In this document: one piece after another, positions 1-9,537 of the stretch
How the letters are laid out: the number at the start of each line of letters is the position of its first letter
Numbering within the stretch: the stretch's first letter is position 1
Origin: Noviherbaspirillum malthae
Lineage (GTDB): Bacteria > Pseudomonadota > Gammaproteobacteria > Burkholderiales > Burkholderiaceae_D
NCBI RefSeq assembly: GCF_015352985.1
Contig: NZ_JACYXF010000008.1
Span: forward strand, 62,001 to 126,000
Reading direction: 5' to 3'
DNA length: 64,000 nt
Position numbers and translations under genes: made by a program
Notes under the pieces: model-generated
What the model was told of the DNA's origin: nothing
What the model saw: only the letters and a program-made list of their open reading frames with translations
The model's database searches: none

Positions 1-1
1 G

Positions 2-1105
2 ATCGAGCAGCGCACCAGCACGCTCGATCCCATGCTGCACGAGCGGCTGCTCAACAGCGTGAGCCAGCTCACGCGCAATACGCGCGACCTGCAGGAAGCC
101 GTCATGTCGATCCGCATGATGCCGATGGACTATGTGTTCTCCCGCTTCCCGCGCATGGTGCGCGACCTCGCCAGCAAGCTTGGCAAGCGCATTGAATTCG
201 TTACCCACGGTGCCGCGACCGAGCTCGACAAGGGGCTGATCGAGCGCATCGTCGATCCGCTGACCCATCTGGTGCGCAACAGCATCGACCACGGCATCGA
301 AATGCCGGAGGTGCGCAAGGCCGCCGGCAAGAGCGAGCGCGGACGCCTGTCGCTGTCGGCGGGCCATCAGGGAGGCAACATCGTCATCGAAGTCACGGAC
401 GACGGCGGCGGCCTCAACCGCGAGAAGATCCTGGCCAAGGCCAGATCGCAGGGTCTGCCGGTGTCCGACACGATGGCGGACGCCGAGGTCTGGCAGCTGA
501 TCTTCGCCCCGGGATTTTCCACTGCCGAGACCGTCACCGACGTGTCGGGCCGCGGCGTCGGCATGGACGTGGTCAAGCGCAATATCGCCGCCATGGGCGG
601 CGTGGTCGACATCCGCTCGGCCAAGGGCTTCGGCACCACCATCTCGATTTCCCTGCCGCTGACCCTGGCCATCCTCGACGGCATGTCGATCAAGGTCGGC
701 GAGGAAATCTACATTTTGCCGCTGGGTTACGTAGTGGAATCGCTGCAGCCCGAGCCTGCCGATGTCAAGGAAATCAGCGGACAGGGCAGGGTGGTCAAGG
801 TGCGCGGGGAATATCTGCCGCTGATTCCGCTGTATCAGATGTTCGGTATCGAACCGCGCTTTTCCGATCCTTCGCAGGGCATCGTGGTGATCCTCGAATC
901 GGAGGGCAGGAAGGCCGCGCTGTTCGTGGACGATCTGGTGGGCCAGCAGCAGGTGGTGGTCAAGAATCTCGAATCGAATTACCGCAAGGTGGCAGGCATT
1001 TCCGGCGCCACCATTCTGGGCGACGGCGGCGTCTCACTGATCATCGATGTCGCGGCATTGCTGCGATCCAGCCGTCAGCTTGCTGACGAATCGATTTTTT
1101 CCTGA
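2..1105 (+). CDS. cheA: Chemotaxis histidine kinase CheA, C-terminal part (5' truncated by window edge)
   Basis: This is the C-terminal part of the chemotaxis kinase that phosphorylates CheY and CheB from receptor arrays. The frame is open to the window edge, so the phosphoacceptor (P1) and CheY-binding domains lie outside. What is visible is the end of the dimerisation helices, then the ATPase domain with an N-box (HLVRNSIDHG), a G1 box (DDGGG) and a G2 box (GRGVGMDVV). The last 140 or so residues are a CheW-like domain that docks to receptors and CheW. The gene lies 32 bp upstream of cheW in the same direction. All kinase boxes are intact in the visible part. Confidence 0.97.
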   Translation: MEQRTSTLDPMLHERLLNSVSQLTRNTRDLQEAVMSIRMMPMDYVFSRFPRMVRDLASKLGKRIEFVTHGAATELDKGLIERIVDPLTHLVRNSIDHGIEMPEVRKAAGKSERGRLSLSAGHQGGNIVIEVTDDGGGLNREKILAKARSQGLPVSDTMADAEVWQLIFAPGFSTAETVTDVSGRGVGMDVVKRNIAAMGGVVDIRSAKGFGTTISISLPLTLAILDGMSIKVGEEIYILPLGYVVESLQPEPADVKEISGQGRVVKVRGEYLPLIPLYQMFGIEPRFSDPSQGIVVILESEGRKAALFVDDLVGQQQVVVKNLESNYRKVAGISGATILGDGGVSLIIDVAALLRSSRQLADESIFS

Positions 1106-1137
1106 ATTTTCCTGACATCTTTCATTAGGACCTCAAC

Positions 1138-1650
1138 ATGACACAAGTAGTACAGATGAATGCTCCGGCCGCCGGAGAAAAATCCGACAAGGACATCGCC
1201 GGCCAGGAATTCCTCGCCTTCACCCTGGGCAAGGAAGAGTACGGCATCGACATTCTCAAGGTTCAGGAAATCCGCGGTTATGAAACCGTTACCCGTATTG
1301 CCAACGCACCCGACTTCATCAAAGGCGTGGTGAACCTGCGCGGCATCATCGTGCCGATCGTGGACATGCGCATCAAGTTCAACCTGGGCGAGCCGACCTA
1401 CGACCAGTTTACTGTCGTCATCATTCTGAACATCGGCGGACGCGTCGTGGGCATGGTGGTCGACAGCGTATCGGATGTCACCACGCTCTCCCCGGAGCAG
1501 ATCAAGCCGGCCCCGGAAATGGGCACCGCGCTCAACACCGATTACCTCATCGGTTTGGGGACCATCGATCAGCGCATGCTGATCCTGGTGGACATCGACA
1601 AGCTGATGTCCAGCGCCGAAATGGGCTTGATCGAACAGCTCGCCGCCTGA
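1138..1650 (+). CDS. cheW: Chemotaxis coupling protein CheW
   Basis: This adaptor links chemoreceptor tips to CheA in cytoplasmic arrays. The 170 residues are a single CheW domain after a short disordered N-terminus of about 25 residues. Typical conserved stretches are [36 protein letters not shown] and [10 protein letters not shown]. The length is normal for the family. The ATG is preceded by an AGGA ribosome binding site in the 32-bp gap after cheA, so the two are probably cotranscribed. Confidence 0.97.
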   Translation: MTQVVQMNAPAAGEKSDKDIAGQEFLAFTLGKEEYGIDILKVQEIRGYETVTRIANAPDFIKGVVNLRGIIVPIVDMRIKFNLGEPTYDQFTVVIILNIGGRVVGMVVDSVSDVTTLSPEQIKPAPEMGTALNTDYLIGLGTIDQRMLILVDIDKLMSSAEMGLIEQLAA

Positions 1651-1718
1651 GCGGGCTGCGCAAGCAAGCCGAAATCAGCACAGAAGTAACGCAGTACCAA
1701 TCAACTCATAAAAAATCA

Positions 1719-1743
1719 GCATGCCGGCAACGTACCGGCATGC
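1719..1743. other. Perfect 9-bp inverted repeat in the cheW-mcp gap
   Basis: GCATGCCGG and CCGGCATGC flank a 7-nt loop between cheW and the first receptor gene. There is no T-run on the + strand after the stem; an A-run lies on its upstream side instead. It may be a weak terminator or attenuator after cheW, or an operator. Its function is not established. Nothing else was recognised in the 218-bp gap. Confidence 0.4.
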
Positions 1744-1868
1744 ATGCTGGAGATATGCGGATGGAAGGCGGCGGACAGGGACGCGCGGGAGCGCGCGGCA
1801 ATTGATCTTCATTCCCGGGCGATGCTTATCCATCCGATTCAGCAATCACTCGAAGGGTAGAAGAGACA

Positions 1869-3626
1869 ATGTTTAGCAACCTGACCATCAAATCCCGGCT
1901 GGTGTTCGTCATCAGCTTCCTGTCGCTGCTGCTGGTAGGCAGCGGTGTCGTCGGTATTTCCAGCCTCAGCACCGCCAACTCATCCCTGAAAGCGATCTAC
2001 GACGATCGCATGGTCCCGATCGGGCAACTCAATCACGTGGTCCGCCTGTCCTCCGAAAGCCGCATGGCCGTGGCCGAGTCGATGAACGGCGACCCCGCCG
2101 TGGTCGTCAAGCGGATGGACGAGGTTGATCGCCGCTCCGCCGAAGTCGAGAAGCTCTGGAATGCCTTCATGGCAAGCGGGCGCGACGCCGAAGAAAAGGC
2201 ACTTGCCGACAAGTCGTTGGAGAGCCGCAAGAAGTACGTGACGGAAGGCCTGAAGCCGACCGTCGATGCCTTGCGTGCTGCCAACGTCCAGCAGGCGATG
2301 GAACTCATGCAAGGGCCGATGAGCCAGCATTACGCGGTGTTCCAGGGACATATCGACAACCTCATCAAGCATGAGGAAAACGTCGCCCACAAGGAATTCG
2401 AAAAGACGCAGAGCATGTACGTCATGGTGCGCAACATCTCGATCGCCGCGATGGTGTTCGGCGTCGGTCTCGCGATGCTGATCGGGCTTTGGCTGATCCG
2501 CGCGATCTCCTCGCCCCTGAGCGAGGCCGTGCGCGTGGCGCGTGCCGTGGCGTCCGGCGATCTGTCGCAGCGCATCGAGATCAAGTCCAATGATGAAACC
2601 GGCCAGCTGCTCACCGCGCTGAAGGCGATGACCGAAAGCCTGTCGCGTACGGTCGGCCAAGTGCGCACCGGCACGGAAACCATCGGTGTCGCATCGCGCG
2701 AGATTGCCGCAGGCAATGCCGATCTGTCATCGCGTACCGAGACGCAGGCGGGTTCGCTTGAAGAAACCGCATCCTCCATGGAAGAACTCACTTCCACCGT
2801 CAAGCAGAACGCCGAAAACGCCCGCCAGGCCAACCAGCTCGTGGTCTCGGCGTCCGACGTCGCCGTGCGCGGCGGCGAAGTCGTCGGGCAGGTGGTTGAA
2901 ACCATGGGCTCGATCAAGGACAGTTCGCGCAAGGTGGTCGACATCATCGGCGTGATCGACAGCATCGCCTTCCAGACCAACATCCTCGCCCTCAATGCCG
3001 CGGTGGAAGCCGCACGCGCCGGCGAACAGGGGCGTGGCTTTGCGGTGGTGGCTTCCGAAGTGCGCAACCTGGCACAGCGTTCGGCCGGTGCGGCCAAGGA
3101 AATCAAGGCGCTGATCAACGACTCGGTGGAGAAAGTCGATGCCGGCGGCAAGCTGGTGGATGAAGCAGGCAAGACGATGGACGAGATCGTGACCTCGGTC
3201 AAGCATGTGGCCGACATCATGAACGAGATCACGGCGGCCAGCCAGGAACAGAGCTCCGGCATCGAGCAGGTCAACCGGGCGATTGCCGAGATGGATGAGA
3301 TGACGCAGCAGAACGCGGCGCTGGTCGAACAAGCAGCGGCTGCAGCGGACAGCATGCAGAACCAGGCTGCGGCGCTGGCGCAAGCCGTCGCCGTATTCCG
3401 TCTCGATGCCGGTGCCCAAGCCGGCTTGTCGACCGGCGTGAAAGCCGTTGCGAAAGCTGCTGCCTCCACGCCTGCGCAACAGGTTTCCCGGCCGCTTTCC
3501 AGGCTGAAGGCCGAAGCTGCAGCACCTCGGCAGGCGACAAACGCGACAAACGCGCCGAATGCGGTTGCGGTACGTGCGAAGCCGGCCGCTGTACGCGGCG
3601 GCAACGACGAGTGGGAAGAGTTCTGA
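1869..3626 (+). CDS. Methyl-accepting chemotaxis protein, 4-helix-bundle sensor, with CheR-docking C-terminus
   Basis: This is an inner-membrane chemoreceptor. It has TM1 at about residues 10-32, a periplasmic helical ligand domain at about 35-185 (4HB_MCP type), TM2 at about 189-210, HAMP at about 211-263 and a long cytoplasmic coiled-coil signalling domain. The hairpin tip around residues 360-403 ([31 protein letters not shown]) contacts CheA and CheW. The extreme C-terminus, NDEWEEF, resembles the NWETF-type pentapeptide that tethers CheR and CheB. The ligand cannot be predicted. The signalling half is nearly identical at DNA level to the next receptor gene. A GAAGAGA-type ribosome site precedes the ATG. 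Confidence 0.95.
   Translation: MFSNLTIKSRLVFVISFLSLLLVGSGVVGISSLSTANSSLKAIYDDRMVPIGQLNHVVRLSSESRMAVAESMNGDPAVVVKRMDEVDRRSAEVEKLWNAFMASGRDAEEKALADKSLESRKKYVTEGLKPTVDALRAANVQQAMELMQGPMSQHYAVFQGHIDNLIKHEENVAHKEFEKTQSMYVMVRNISIAAMVFGVGLAMLIGLWLIRAISSPLSEAVRVARAVASGDLSQRIEIKSNDETGQLLTALKAMTESLSRTVGQVRTGTETIGVASREIAAGNADLSSRTETQAGSLEETASSMEELTSTVKQNAENARQANQLVVSASDVAVRGGEVVGQVVETMGSIKDSSRKVVDIIGVIDSIAFQTNILALNAAVEAARAGEQGRGFAVVASEVRNLAQRSAGAAKEIKALINDSVEKVDAGGKLVDEAGKTMDEIVTSVKHVADIMNEITAASQEQSSGIEQVNRAIAEMDEMTQQNAALVEQAAAAADSMQNQAAALAQAVAVFRLDAGAQAGLSTGVKAVAKAAASTPAQQVSRPLSRLKAEAAAPRQATNATNAPNAVAVRAKPAAVRGGNDEWEEF
2690..3350 (+). repeat. Signalling-domain block duplicated in the adjacent receptor gene (copy 1)
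   Basis: This stretch of the first receptor gene matches about 4627-5285 of the second with long runs of identical bases, including one of roughly 90 bases starting near 2763. Silent third-position differences are rare, while the flanking sensor and tail segments are unrelated. That pattern indicates recent duplication or ongoing gene conversion. Confidence 0.8.
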
Positions 3627-3661
3627 TTTTTTCCTCGCACGCAGCAAGCAGCAGTTGGACA

Positions 3662-3698
3662 GCGCGCGGATGACGGCAGTCAGGCAACATCCGCGCGC
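3662..3698. other. Perfect 11-bp inverted repeat between the two receptor genes
   Basis: GCGCGCGGATG and CATCCGCGCGC flank a 15-nt loop in the 165-bp gap between the two receptor genes. No T-run follows, so it is not a classical intrinsic terminator. It could form a very stable mRNA hairpin downstream of the first receptor or serve as an operator. The function is unknown. Confidence 0.5.
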
Positions 3699-3791
3699 AA
3701 GACAGACCCAGGCTCAAGCAGCAGACCGCAGGCCGCAACAGGCCGTCGGCAAGTTTTCCGCAGCCCATCCACACCCAGAAGAGGAAACCCT

Positions 3792-5501
3792 ATGTTGAAA
3801 CTGACCCATATCAGAATCGGAACGCGGCTCGCCCTTGGCTTCGGCCTGGTGCTGCTGTGTGCTACCGCGCTGCTGATCCTGGGGCTATGGCGCATGACGG
3901 CGCTGCATGCCAATACCCAGGAAATCGTGTCGGAAAAGGTAGGGAGTCTCACTAGTGCCATGGAAATGCGCGAGACCGGCTGGTCGCTTGCACTGGCGCT
4001 GCGGCAGATCGCAACGCCTACCGATGCACTGGAAGGCGAGCGCGAATCCAAGCGACTGGGACAACTGCTGGAGAACTATGCAAAGGCGGAAGCGGTGGTC
4101 AAGAAGCATTCCACCGATGCGCAATCGAAGGCCATGCTTGCCGCCGCCACGGAACAGAGCCAGGCCATCCTGCCTGTGATCGAGAAGATCAAGGGGCATG
4201 CTGCAGGCGGCAACTACTTCGATGCGGCTTCGATGCTCAAGAACGACTTCCTTCCGCTGCAGGACAAATGGCGCGCGTCGCTCGTCGCCCTGGCCGACTA
4301 CCAGCAAAAGTCGATGCAGGCCACTTATGCGGCGTCGCAGGAAAACTTTGCGACGACCCGCCTCGGAATGCTTGCGGTGGGCATCCTCACGATCGCCATC
4401 GGCGGCATCATCGCCCTCGTCATCACTCGTACCATCACCGTGCCGCTGCAGAACGCGGCAAGGATTGCTGACACGATTGCGGCCGGCGATCTGAGCCTGC
4501 GTATCGATGCCGACACCGGCAACGATGAAGCGGGCCGCCTGGTGCAGTCGCTGAAGGTCATGCAGGGCAACCTGGTCAATACGGTCAACCATATCAAACA
4601 TGGAACCGAAACCATTGCCGTAGCCGCGCGTGAAATTGCATCGGGCAATGCAGATCTGTCATCGCGCACCGAAACGCAGGCCGGTTCGCTTGAGGAAACC
4701 GCATCCTCCATGGAAGAACTCACTTCCACCGTCAAGCAGAACGCCGAAAACGCCCGCCAGGCCAACCAGCTCGTGGTCTCGGCGTCCGACCATGCGCTCA
4801 AGGGTGGGCAGGTGGTCGGGCAGGTGGTTGAAACCATGGGTTCGATCAAGGACAGTTCGCGCAAGGTGGTCGACATCATCGGCGTGATCGACAGCATCGC
4901 CTTCCAGACCAACATCCTCGCCCTCAATGCAGCAGTCGAAGCCGCGCGCGCCGGCGAACAGGGGCGTGGCTTTGCGGTGGTGGCTTCCGAAGTGCGCAAC
5001 CTGGCGCAGCGCTCGGCCGGTGCGGCCAAGGAAATCAAGGCGCTGATCAACGACTCGGTGGAGAAAGTCGACGCCGGCGGCAAGCTGGTGGATGAAGCGG
5101 GCAAGACGATGGACGAGATCGTGACCTCGGTCAAGCACGTGGCCGACATCATGAACGAAATCACGGCGGCTAGCCAGGAACAGAGCTCAGGCATCGAAGA
5201 AGTCAACCGGGCGATTGCCGAGATGGACGAGATGACGCAGCAGAACGCGGCACTGGTCGAAGAAGCCGCGGCTGCAGCCGGCAGCATGCAGGAACAGGCC
5301 GTGAAGCTGGAACAAGCCGTCGCCGTCTTCAAACTCGGTGCAACGGACCTGCAGAAAGCGGTCGCAGTGCCTGCCCGCGCCGTCCAGCAGCCAAAGGCCG
5401 TGGCGCAAAAGGCGCTGGCCGTCAGCAGCATCAAGGCGCCAAGCGCTGTAACGGCAAGACCGCAATCGCCGCGCAGCAGCGACGAGTGGGAAGAGTTCTG
5501 A
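3792..5501 (+). CDS. Methyl-accepting chemotaxis protein, second 4-helix-bundle receptor
   Basis: This is a membrane chemoreceptor paralogous to the preceding one. TM1 is at about 13-34, followed by a helical periplasmic sensor of about 155 residues, TM2 at about 190-212, HAMP, and a signalling domain with the same hairpin tip ([13 protein letters not shown]). It ends in SSDEWEEF, again a CheR/CheB-docking type tail. The sensor differs from that of its neighbour, so it should detect another signal, while the signalling half is almost the same. An AGAGGAAAC ribosome site lies just before the ATG. The ligand is unknown. Confidence 0.95.
   Translation: MLKLTHIRIGTRLALGFGLVLLCATALLILGLWRMTALHANTQEIVSEKVGSLTSAMEMRETGWSLALALRQIATPTDALEGERESKRLGQLLENYAKAEAVVKKHSTDAQSKAMLAAATEQSQAILPVIEKIKGHAAGGNYFDAASMLKNDFLPLQDKWRASLVALADYQQKSMQATYAASQENFATTRLGMLAVGILTIAIGGIIALVITRTITVPLQNAARIADTIAAGDLSLRIDADTGNDEAGRLVQSLKVMQGNLVNTVNHIKHGTETIAVAAREIASGNADLSSRTETQAGSLEETASSMEELTSTVKQNAENARQANQLVVSASDHALKGGQVVGQVVETMGSIKDSSRKVVDIIGVIDSIAFQTNILALNAAVEAARAGEQGRGFAVVASEVRNLAQRSAGAAKEIKALINDSVEKVDAGGKLVDEAGKTMDEIVTSVKHVADIMNEITAASQEQSSGIEEVNRAIAEMDEMTQQNAALVEEAAAAAGSMQEQAVKLEQAVAVFKLGATDLQKAVAVPARAVQQPKAVAQKALAVSSIKAPSAVTARPQSPRSSDEWEEF
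4627..5285 (+). repeat. Signalling-domain block duplicated from the upstream receptor gene (copy 2)
   Basis: This is the partner of the block at about 2690-3350. The identity covers the coding sequence for the methylation helices and the CheA/CheW-contact tip, and decays sharply on both sides. Confidence 0.8.
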
Positions 5502-5553
5502 AATGCATCAGGCTTCATTTGATCGTATCAGGCGGAAAGCGCACTGATGCCTT

Positions 5554-5585
5554 GATGTTCTTATGTTCTGATGTTCTGATGTCCC
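5554..5585 (+). repeat. Imperfect 8-bp tandem repeat, four units
   Basis: The units are GATGTTCT, TATGTTCT, GATGTTCT and GATGTCCC, head to tail. It is a short simple-sequence tract just after the second receptor gene, a potential slippage site. No function is apparent. Confidence 0.6.
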
Positions 5586-6032
5586 TTGAGGAAAGCCGCC
5601 ATGGCTTTCCGTTGCGGCCGGTGGCCATTCAAACCGGATGTGCCACCGCTCCTGCCTCTTGCCTTCAATCGAAGACGCACGCTCCAGCTTTTCAATCTGA
5701 CAATGCCGTCTTGCGAACTTTATAGGTTCGGACAAGCGGCGGCGGCAACACGGCGCCTGCTGTGGCTTTCTTTTCCCGTCATCCTGCTGCGGCGCCAAAT
5801 AATGCCGCTTTTTCCAGAATTAAGATGGCCGGTCACATTTCTTCAGGGTAATATATTCGTCGTGACTTCCGGCTCGACAGACGAGCGATGCCAAGCCTTG
5901 CACGATAAATGACTGGCTTGCTGCAGGAACGATAGAAATTGATCTGACCGGTATCTGGCCGGTGCGGGTGAGGAATGAAAGGAATTCCGACGCCGATGAT
6001 TCCAGTGCTATTCCGCTAAAGAGGTAAAGAGC

Positions 6033-6059
6033 TAAAGGCAGAATGCGGGACGCCGATAA
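6033..6059 (+). promoter_or_regulatory. Sigma-28 (FliA) promoter for the third receptor gene
   Basis: The -35 element TAAAGGCA, an 11-bp spacer and the -10 element GCCGATAA match the enterobacterial FliA consensus (TAAAGTTT, N11, GCCGATAA) with an exact -10 box. It ends 106 bp before the receptor start. Two more TAAAG boxes lie 8 and 16 bp upstream (6017 and 6025) in a repeat of 8-bp period; only the third has correct spacing. Confidence 0.85.
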
Positions 6060-6165
6060 GAACGGAAAGGCCATAACAATATAACAACCGTTCTCGACCG
6101 CATCCAGCCGCGGGGAAACGGGTGCAAGCGGAGAGGTGCAACAGTAATCCTACTTGGGAGACGAA

Positions 6166-7848
6166 ATGGAAATCATGAAACGGAAACCAGTTCAATATCT
6201 CGCGCTTGGCGGCGGCACGATCGCAGCGGGCAGCGCGGCCGGCGCGCTCGGCTATGCGATCGGCGGCGACAACGTCGGACCGATCGTCTCCGCGGCGATC
6301 GCCTCGGCGGCGTCGGCCCTGATCGCGGTCATTGCCTACCGCGCTGCAGGTGCCCGCGACACATCGGGCGTGGCCGAGCTGGGCGAAGAAGTGGACCACA
6401 TCATGATCGGCGCCGCCGAAACTTCCTATTTCGTCGATTCCATCAAGAAGAAAGTCGACCAGGATTTGCAGACGACCGAGCAGATCGCAGTGCGCGCCGG
6501 CCAGACCGTCGAGGCGACGGAACAGATCGCGGTCAATGCGGAGCGCGCCTCTCGCGTCGCCGCCGACGTGCGCGCGGAAAGCGTCGCCGGCCGTGCCGAA
6601 GTCGACCAGGGATTGCAGCGCATCAGCAATGCACGGCAAGATGCACAGACCGCCTCGCGGCTCATGAGCGAACTGCAGGAAAGGGCGCGCCGCATTCATG
6701 TCATTACCGAAGTGATCAATGAAATCGCCGCCCGCACCAATCTGCTGGCCCTGAATGCCGCGATCGAGGCAGCGCGGGCAGGAGAGCATGGACGCGGCTT
6801 CGCGGTCGTGGCCGGAGAAGTGCGCCAGCTTGCGCAGCGCACCAAGTCGGCCACCGACGATATCGGCGCCATGGTGCGTGAGATCAATGAGGAAGCCGAA
6901 CGCGCGGCCGCCGGCATGTCCGCTCTGACCGGCAAGGTCAACGACGCGGCGCAGAACGTGGAAAAGGTGCACGGCTATCTCGGCAATATCGAGCGTTCGG
7001 CCGGCATCTCCGAAAGCGAGATCCAGCAGATCGCCTCGGCGTCGCGCGAGCATGTCGAAACCTCGCATCTGATCGCCGACGCCATCTCGCGCATCCGCGA
7101 CGGCATGCTGGCCACGGAAGAGGAACTGCCGCGCGCGACGCGATCGGCTATGGTCCTGTCGGAACGCGGTGAAGTGCTGTTCGATGCGCTGGCGCGCTCT
7201 CAGGCGAAAACCTCGCATGACGAAATCAAGGCCGTGGCGCAGCGCGCCGCGCGCGAGGTTGGGAAGCTCTTCGAGCAGGCGATCGCCAGCGGCCAGATCA
7301 CGGAAGCGGCGCTGTTCGACCGCAATTACAGGCCGATACCGAATACCAATCCGCCGAAGCACACGACCAGCTTCGACAATTTTACCGATCGGGCGCTGCC
7401 GGCCATCCAGGAAAAGATTCTGGAGGACATGCCGCAGATCGCCTATGCCGGCGCCGTCGACAACAACGGCTATTTCCCCACGCATAACAGGAAGTTTTCG
7501 AAGCCGCTGACCGGCGACTACGACACCGACCTGGTCAACAACCGCACCAAGCGCATTTTCAACGACCGCACCGGTTCACGCTGCGGCTCCAATACCAAGC
7601 CGTTCCTGCTGCAAACCTACAAGCGGGATACGGGCGAAGTGATGCACGACCTGTCGGCGCCGATCCATGTGAACGGCAGGCACTGGGGCGGATTCCGGGT
7701 TGGCTATCGTTCTGCGTCCGCGGCGCCAAACGTGGCGGCGTCCGGCGCGGCGGTCTCGGCACCGGCGGCGGCAGAACGCAAGCCGGCCCCGGTCTTGAAG
7801 GCAGTACGGCCGTTGCAAGGCGGCGGGAGGAAACTGGGGAAGTCCTGA
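6166..7848 (+). CDS. Methyl-accepting chemotaxis protein with C-terminal cytoplasmic sensor-like domain
   Basis: This is an atypical chemoreceptor. Two adjacent hydrophobic segments (about residues 11-32 and 38-60) with almost no periplasmic loop are followed directly by the signalling coiled coil, without an evident HAMP. The tip carries [14 protein letters not shown] and [17 protein letters not shown]. After the coiled coil, about 170 residues form a globular domain containing [19 protein letters not shown] and [14 protein letters not shown], a segment type found C-terminal in some cytosolic-sensing receptors (Cache/PAS-like fold is my inference). There is no CheR-docking tail. Start choice: GGGAG sits 5 bp before the ATG at 6166, which decides it over the upstream TTG. 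A sigma-28 promoter precedes it. Confidence 0.9.
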   Translation: MEIMKRKPVQYLALGGGTIAAGSAAGALGYAIGGDNVGPIVSAAIASAASALIAVIAYRAAGARDTSGVAELGEEVDHIMIGAAETSYFVDSIKKKVDQDLQTTEQIAVRAGQTVEATEQIAVNAERASRVAADVRAESVAGRAEVDQGLQRISNARQDAQTASRLMSELQERARRIHVITEVINEIAARTNLLALNAAIEAARAGEHGRGFAVVAGEVRQLAQRTKSATDDIGAMVREINEEAERAAAGMSALTGKVNDAAQNVEKVHGYLGNIERSAGISESEIQQIASASREHVETSHLIADAISRIRDGMLATEEELPRATRSAMVLSERGEVLFDALARSQAKTSHDEIKAVAQRAAREVGKLFEQAIASGQITEAALFDRNYRPIPNTNPPKHTTSFDNFTDRALPAIQEKILEDMPQIAYAGAVDNNGYFPTHNRKFSKPLTGDYDTDLVNNRTKRIFNDRTGSRCGSNTKPFLLQTYKRDTGEVMHDLSAPIHVNGRHWGGFRVGYRSASAAPNVAASGAAVSAPAAAERKPAPVLKAVRPLQGGGRKLGKS

Positions 7849-7975
7849 GAAACAACGCAGCGGCGTCCGCAGGCCGCGGGCGTCGAGTAGGAAGCAATGA
7901 GGCAGTCAAGCAATCCAGCAGCAGATCCGTGCGTCGGCACGCAGCAGAAATCGAGAAGTGGAACGGGTAAGGAAG

Positions 7976-8872
7976 ATGGCGGACGCAATGCATGTCCTGA
8001 AATCGGGCAAGAGTGAAGCAGGAAAGGAATTCGAGTTCACCTCGCGTGATTTCGAGCGGGTGAGGGCGCTGATACATCGGCGCGCAGGCATCGCGCTGGC
8101 CGACAGCAAGCATGAAATGGTGTACAGCCGGCTGGCGCGGCGTCTGCGCGCCACGGGCATACGTTCCTTTCAGGCTTATCTCGACAGTCTGGAGAGCAGG
8201 CCGGAGGACGGCGAGTGGGAGGCGTTCACCAACGCGCTCACCACCAACCTGACTTCCTTCTTCCGCGAAGCGCATCATTTCCCCATCCTTGCCGAACATG
8301 TGCGCAAGCGCAAGGAACCTGTGACGGTGTGGTGCTCGGCCAGTTCCACCGGAGAGGAGCCGTATTCCATCGCGATGACCCTGTGCGAGGCGCTCGGACC
8401 GGCCGCCGCGCAATCGCATGTGATCGCAACCGACATCGATACCAATGTGCTCAACACCGCGTCCGCCGGCATCTATTCGATGGACCGGCTGGACAAGATG
8501 GACCCCGAGCGTGCACGCCGCTTCTTCCTGAAAGGGAAGGGCCAGCATGAAGGTTTCGCCCGCGTGCGGCCCGAACTGCGCCAGATGGTCACGTTCAAGC
8601 AGCTCAACCTCCTGGCAAGCGACTGGCCGGTGAGCGGCCCATTCGATGTGATCTTCTGCCGCAACGTGATGATCTACTTCGACAAGCCGACCCAAGGTAA
8701 AATCCTCGCGCGGTTTGCCCCGCTGATGAAACCCGACGCGCTGCTCTTCGCCGGCCATTCGGAGAATTTCCTTTATGTCTCCGACGCCTTCAGGCTGAAA
8801 GGCAAGACCGTCTACGAACTAGAAACCCGGGGCGCCGCGATGCAGCGTGCCGCGTCCAGGATAGAGAAATAA
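7976..8872 (+). CDS. cheR: Chemotaxis protein methyltransferase CheR
   Basis: It transfers methyl groups from SAM to glutamates in chemoreceptors, setting adaptation. It has an N-terminal helical domain (FTSRDFERVRALIHRRAG, SKHEMVYSRLARRLR), then a SAM-binding domain with WCSASSTGEEPYSIAM and FDVIFCRNVMIYF. The start is uncertain: a GTG at 7958 and ATGs at 7976 and 7988 are all possible. AAGGAAG lies immediately before 7976, which suits 7988 or 7976. It is the first gene of a tight cheR-cheD-cheB run. Confidence 0.95.
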   Translation: MADAMHVLKSGKSEAGKEFEFTSRDFERVRALIHRRAGIALADSKHEMVYSRLARRLRATGIRSFQAYLDSLESRPEDGEWEAFTNALTTNLTSFFREAHHFPILAEHVRKRKEPVTVWCSASSTGEEPYSIAMTLCEALGPAAAQSHVIATDIDTNVLNTASAGIYSMDRLDKMDPERARRFFLKGKGQHEGFARVRPELRQMVTFKQLNLLASDWPVSGPFDVIFCRNVMIYFDKPTQGKILARFAPLMKPDALLFAGHSENFLYVSDAFRLKGKTVYELETRGAAMQRAASRIEK

Positions 8873-8875
8873 TCC

Positions 8876-9487
8876 ATGAGCTACGGAATCGAAGAGCAGT
8901 TCGCCACCAACGTCTACTATGACCGCCAGTTCGACTGCGATGCGGCGAAGATCCTGCCGGGCGAGTATTACTACACCTGCAAGGACATGCTGATCGTGAC
9001 GGTGCTCGGCTCCTGCGTCTCGGCCTGTATCCGCGACCGCGTCACCGGCATCGGCGGCATGAATCACTTCATGCTGCCCGACGGCGGCAACGACGGTGAC
9101 AGTCCGGTGTCGGCATCGATGCGCTACGGCACCTATGCGATGGAGATCCTGATCAACGACTTGCTGAAGGCGGGCGCACGCCGCGAGAACCTGGAAGCCA
9201 AGGTGTTCGGCGGCGGCAATGTGCTCCGCGGCTTCGTCGCCATCAATGTCGGCGAGCGCAATGCCCAGTTCGTGCGCGATTACCTGCGTGCGGAAAACAT
9301 ACGCATCATGGCCGAAGACCTGAACGACATCCATCCGCGCAAGGTGTACTACTTCCCGCGTTCGGGCAAGGTGCTGGTCAAGAAACTCAAGCAGCTCAAC
9401 AACAACACGCTGGTGAACCGCGAGCAGGATTATGCAAGCCGGCTCCAGTCCACGCCGGTGGCGGGAGATATCGAACTGTTCAGCTGA
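8876..9487 (+). CDS. cheD: Chemoreceptor glutamine deamidase CheD
   Basis: It deamidates receptor glutamines to methylatable glutamates, and in some bacteria interacts with CheY-phosphatases. The 203 residues include the catalytic region [20 protein letters not shown] with Cys47 and a following His64 (GGMNHFMLP), as expected for the family. The start is 3 bp after the cheR stop, implying translational coupling. This genome also has cheZ. Confidence 0.95.
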   Translation: MSYGIEEQFATNVYYDRQFDCDAAKILPGEYYYTCKDMLIVTVLGSCVSACIRDRVTGIGGMNHFMLPDGGNDGDSPVSASMRYGTYAMEILINDLLKAGARRENLEAKVFGGGNVLRGFVAINVGERNAQFVRDYLRAENIRIMAEDLNDIHPRKVYYFPRSGKVLVKKLKQLNNNTLVNREQDYASRLQSTPVAGDIELFS

Positions 9488-9537
9488 TCCGACGCAAGGG
9501 AACGGCGAAACGCGTCGCTTCGAAGAAAGCCATAGTC

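Larger units (their letters stand above)
5502..6165. other. Long non-coding interval between receptor genes
   Basis: These 664 bp separate the second and third receptor genes. No open frame here has a convincing start or recognisable protein. The interval holds an 8-bp tandem repeat at 5554-5585, an 8-bp-stem hairpin at 5590-5610 (GGAAAGCC / GGCTTTCC, no T-run) and a sigma-28-type promoter at 6033-6059. The middle part, about 5620-6010, shows nothing I can assign. Confidence 0.6.

Noticed and set aside
2330-3640. Long - strand frames opposite the first receptor gene (repeated opposite the second)
   Set aside because: Shadow of the duplicated signalling domain; Ser/Ala-rich translation with no domain.
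3714-3739. TCAAGCAG ... GCCGCAAC before the second receptor as sigma-28 promoter
   Set aside because: The spacer is 10 rather than 11 and the -10 matches only in GCCG. Too weak to list.
5586-5912. 108-residue + strand frame in the receptor gap
   Set aside because: TTG start, no ribosome site, Arg/Leu/Pro-rich translation without domain, and it spans the hairpin. Not supported as a gene.
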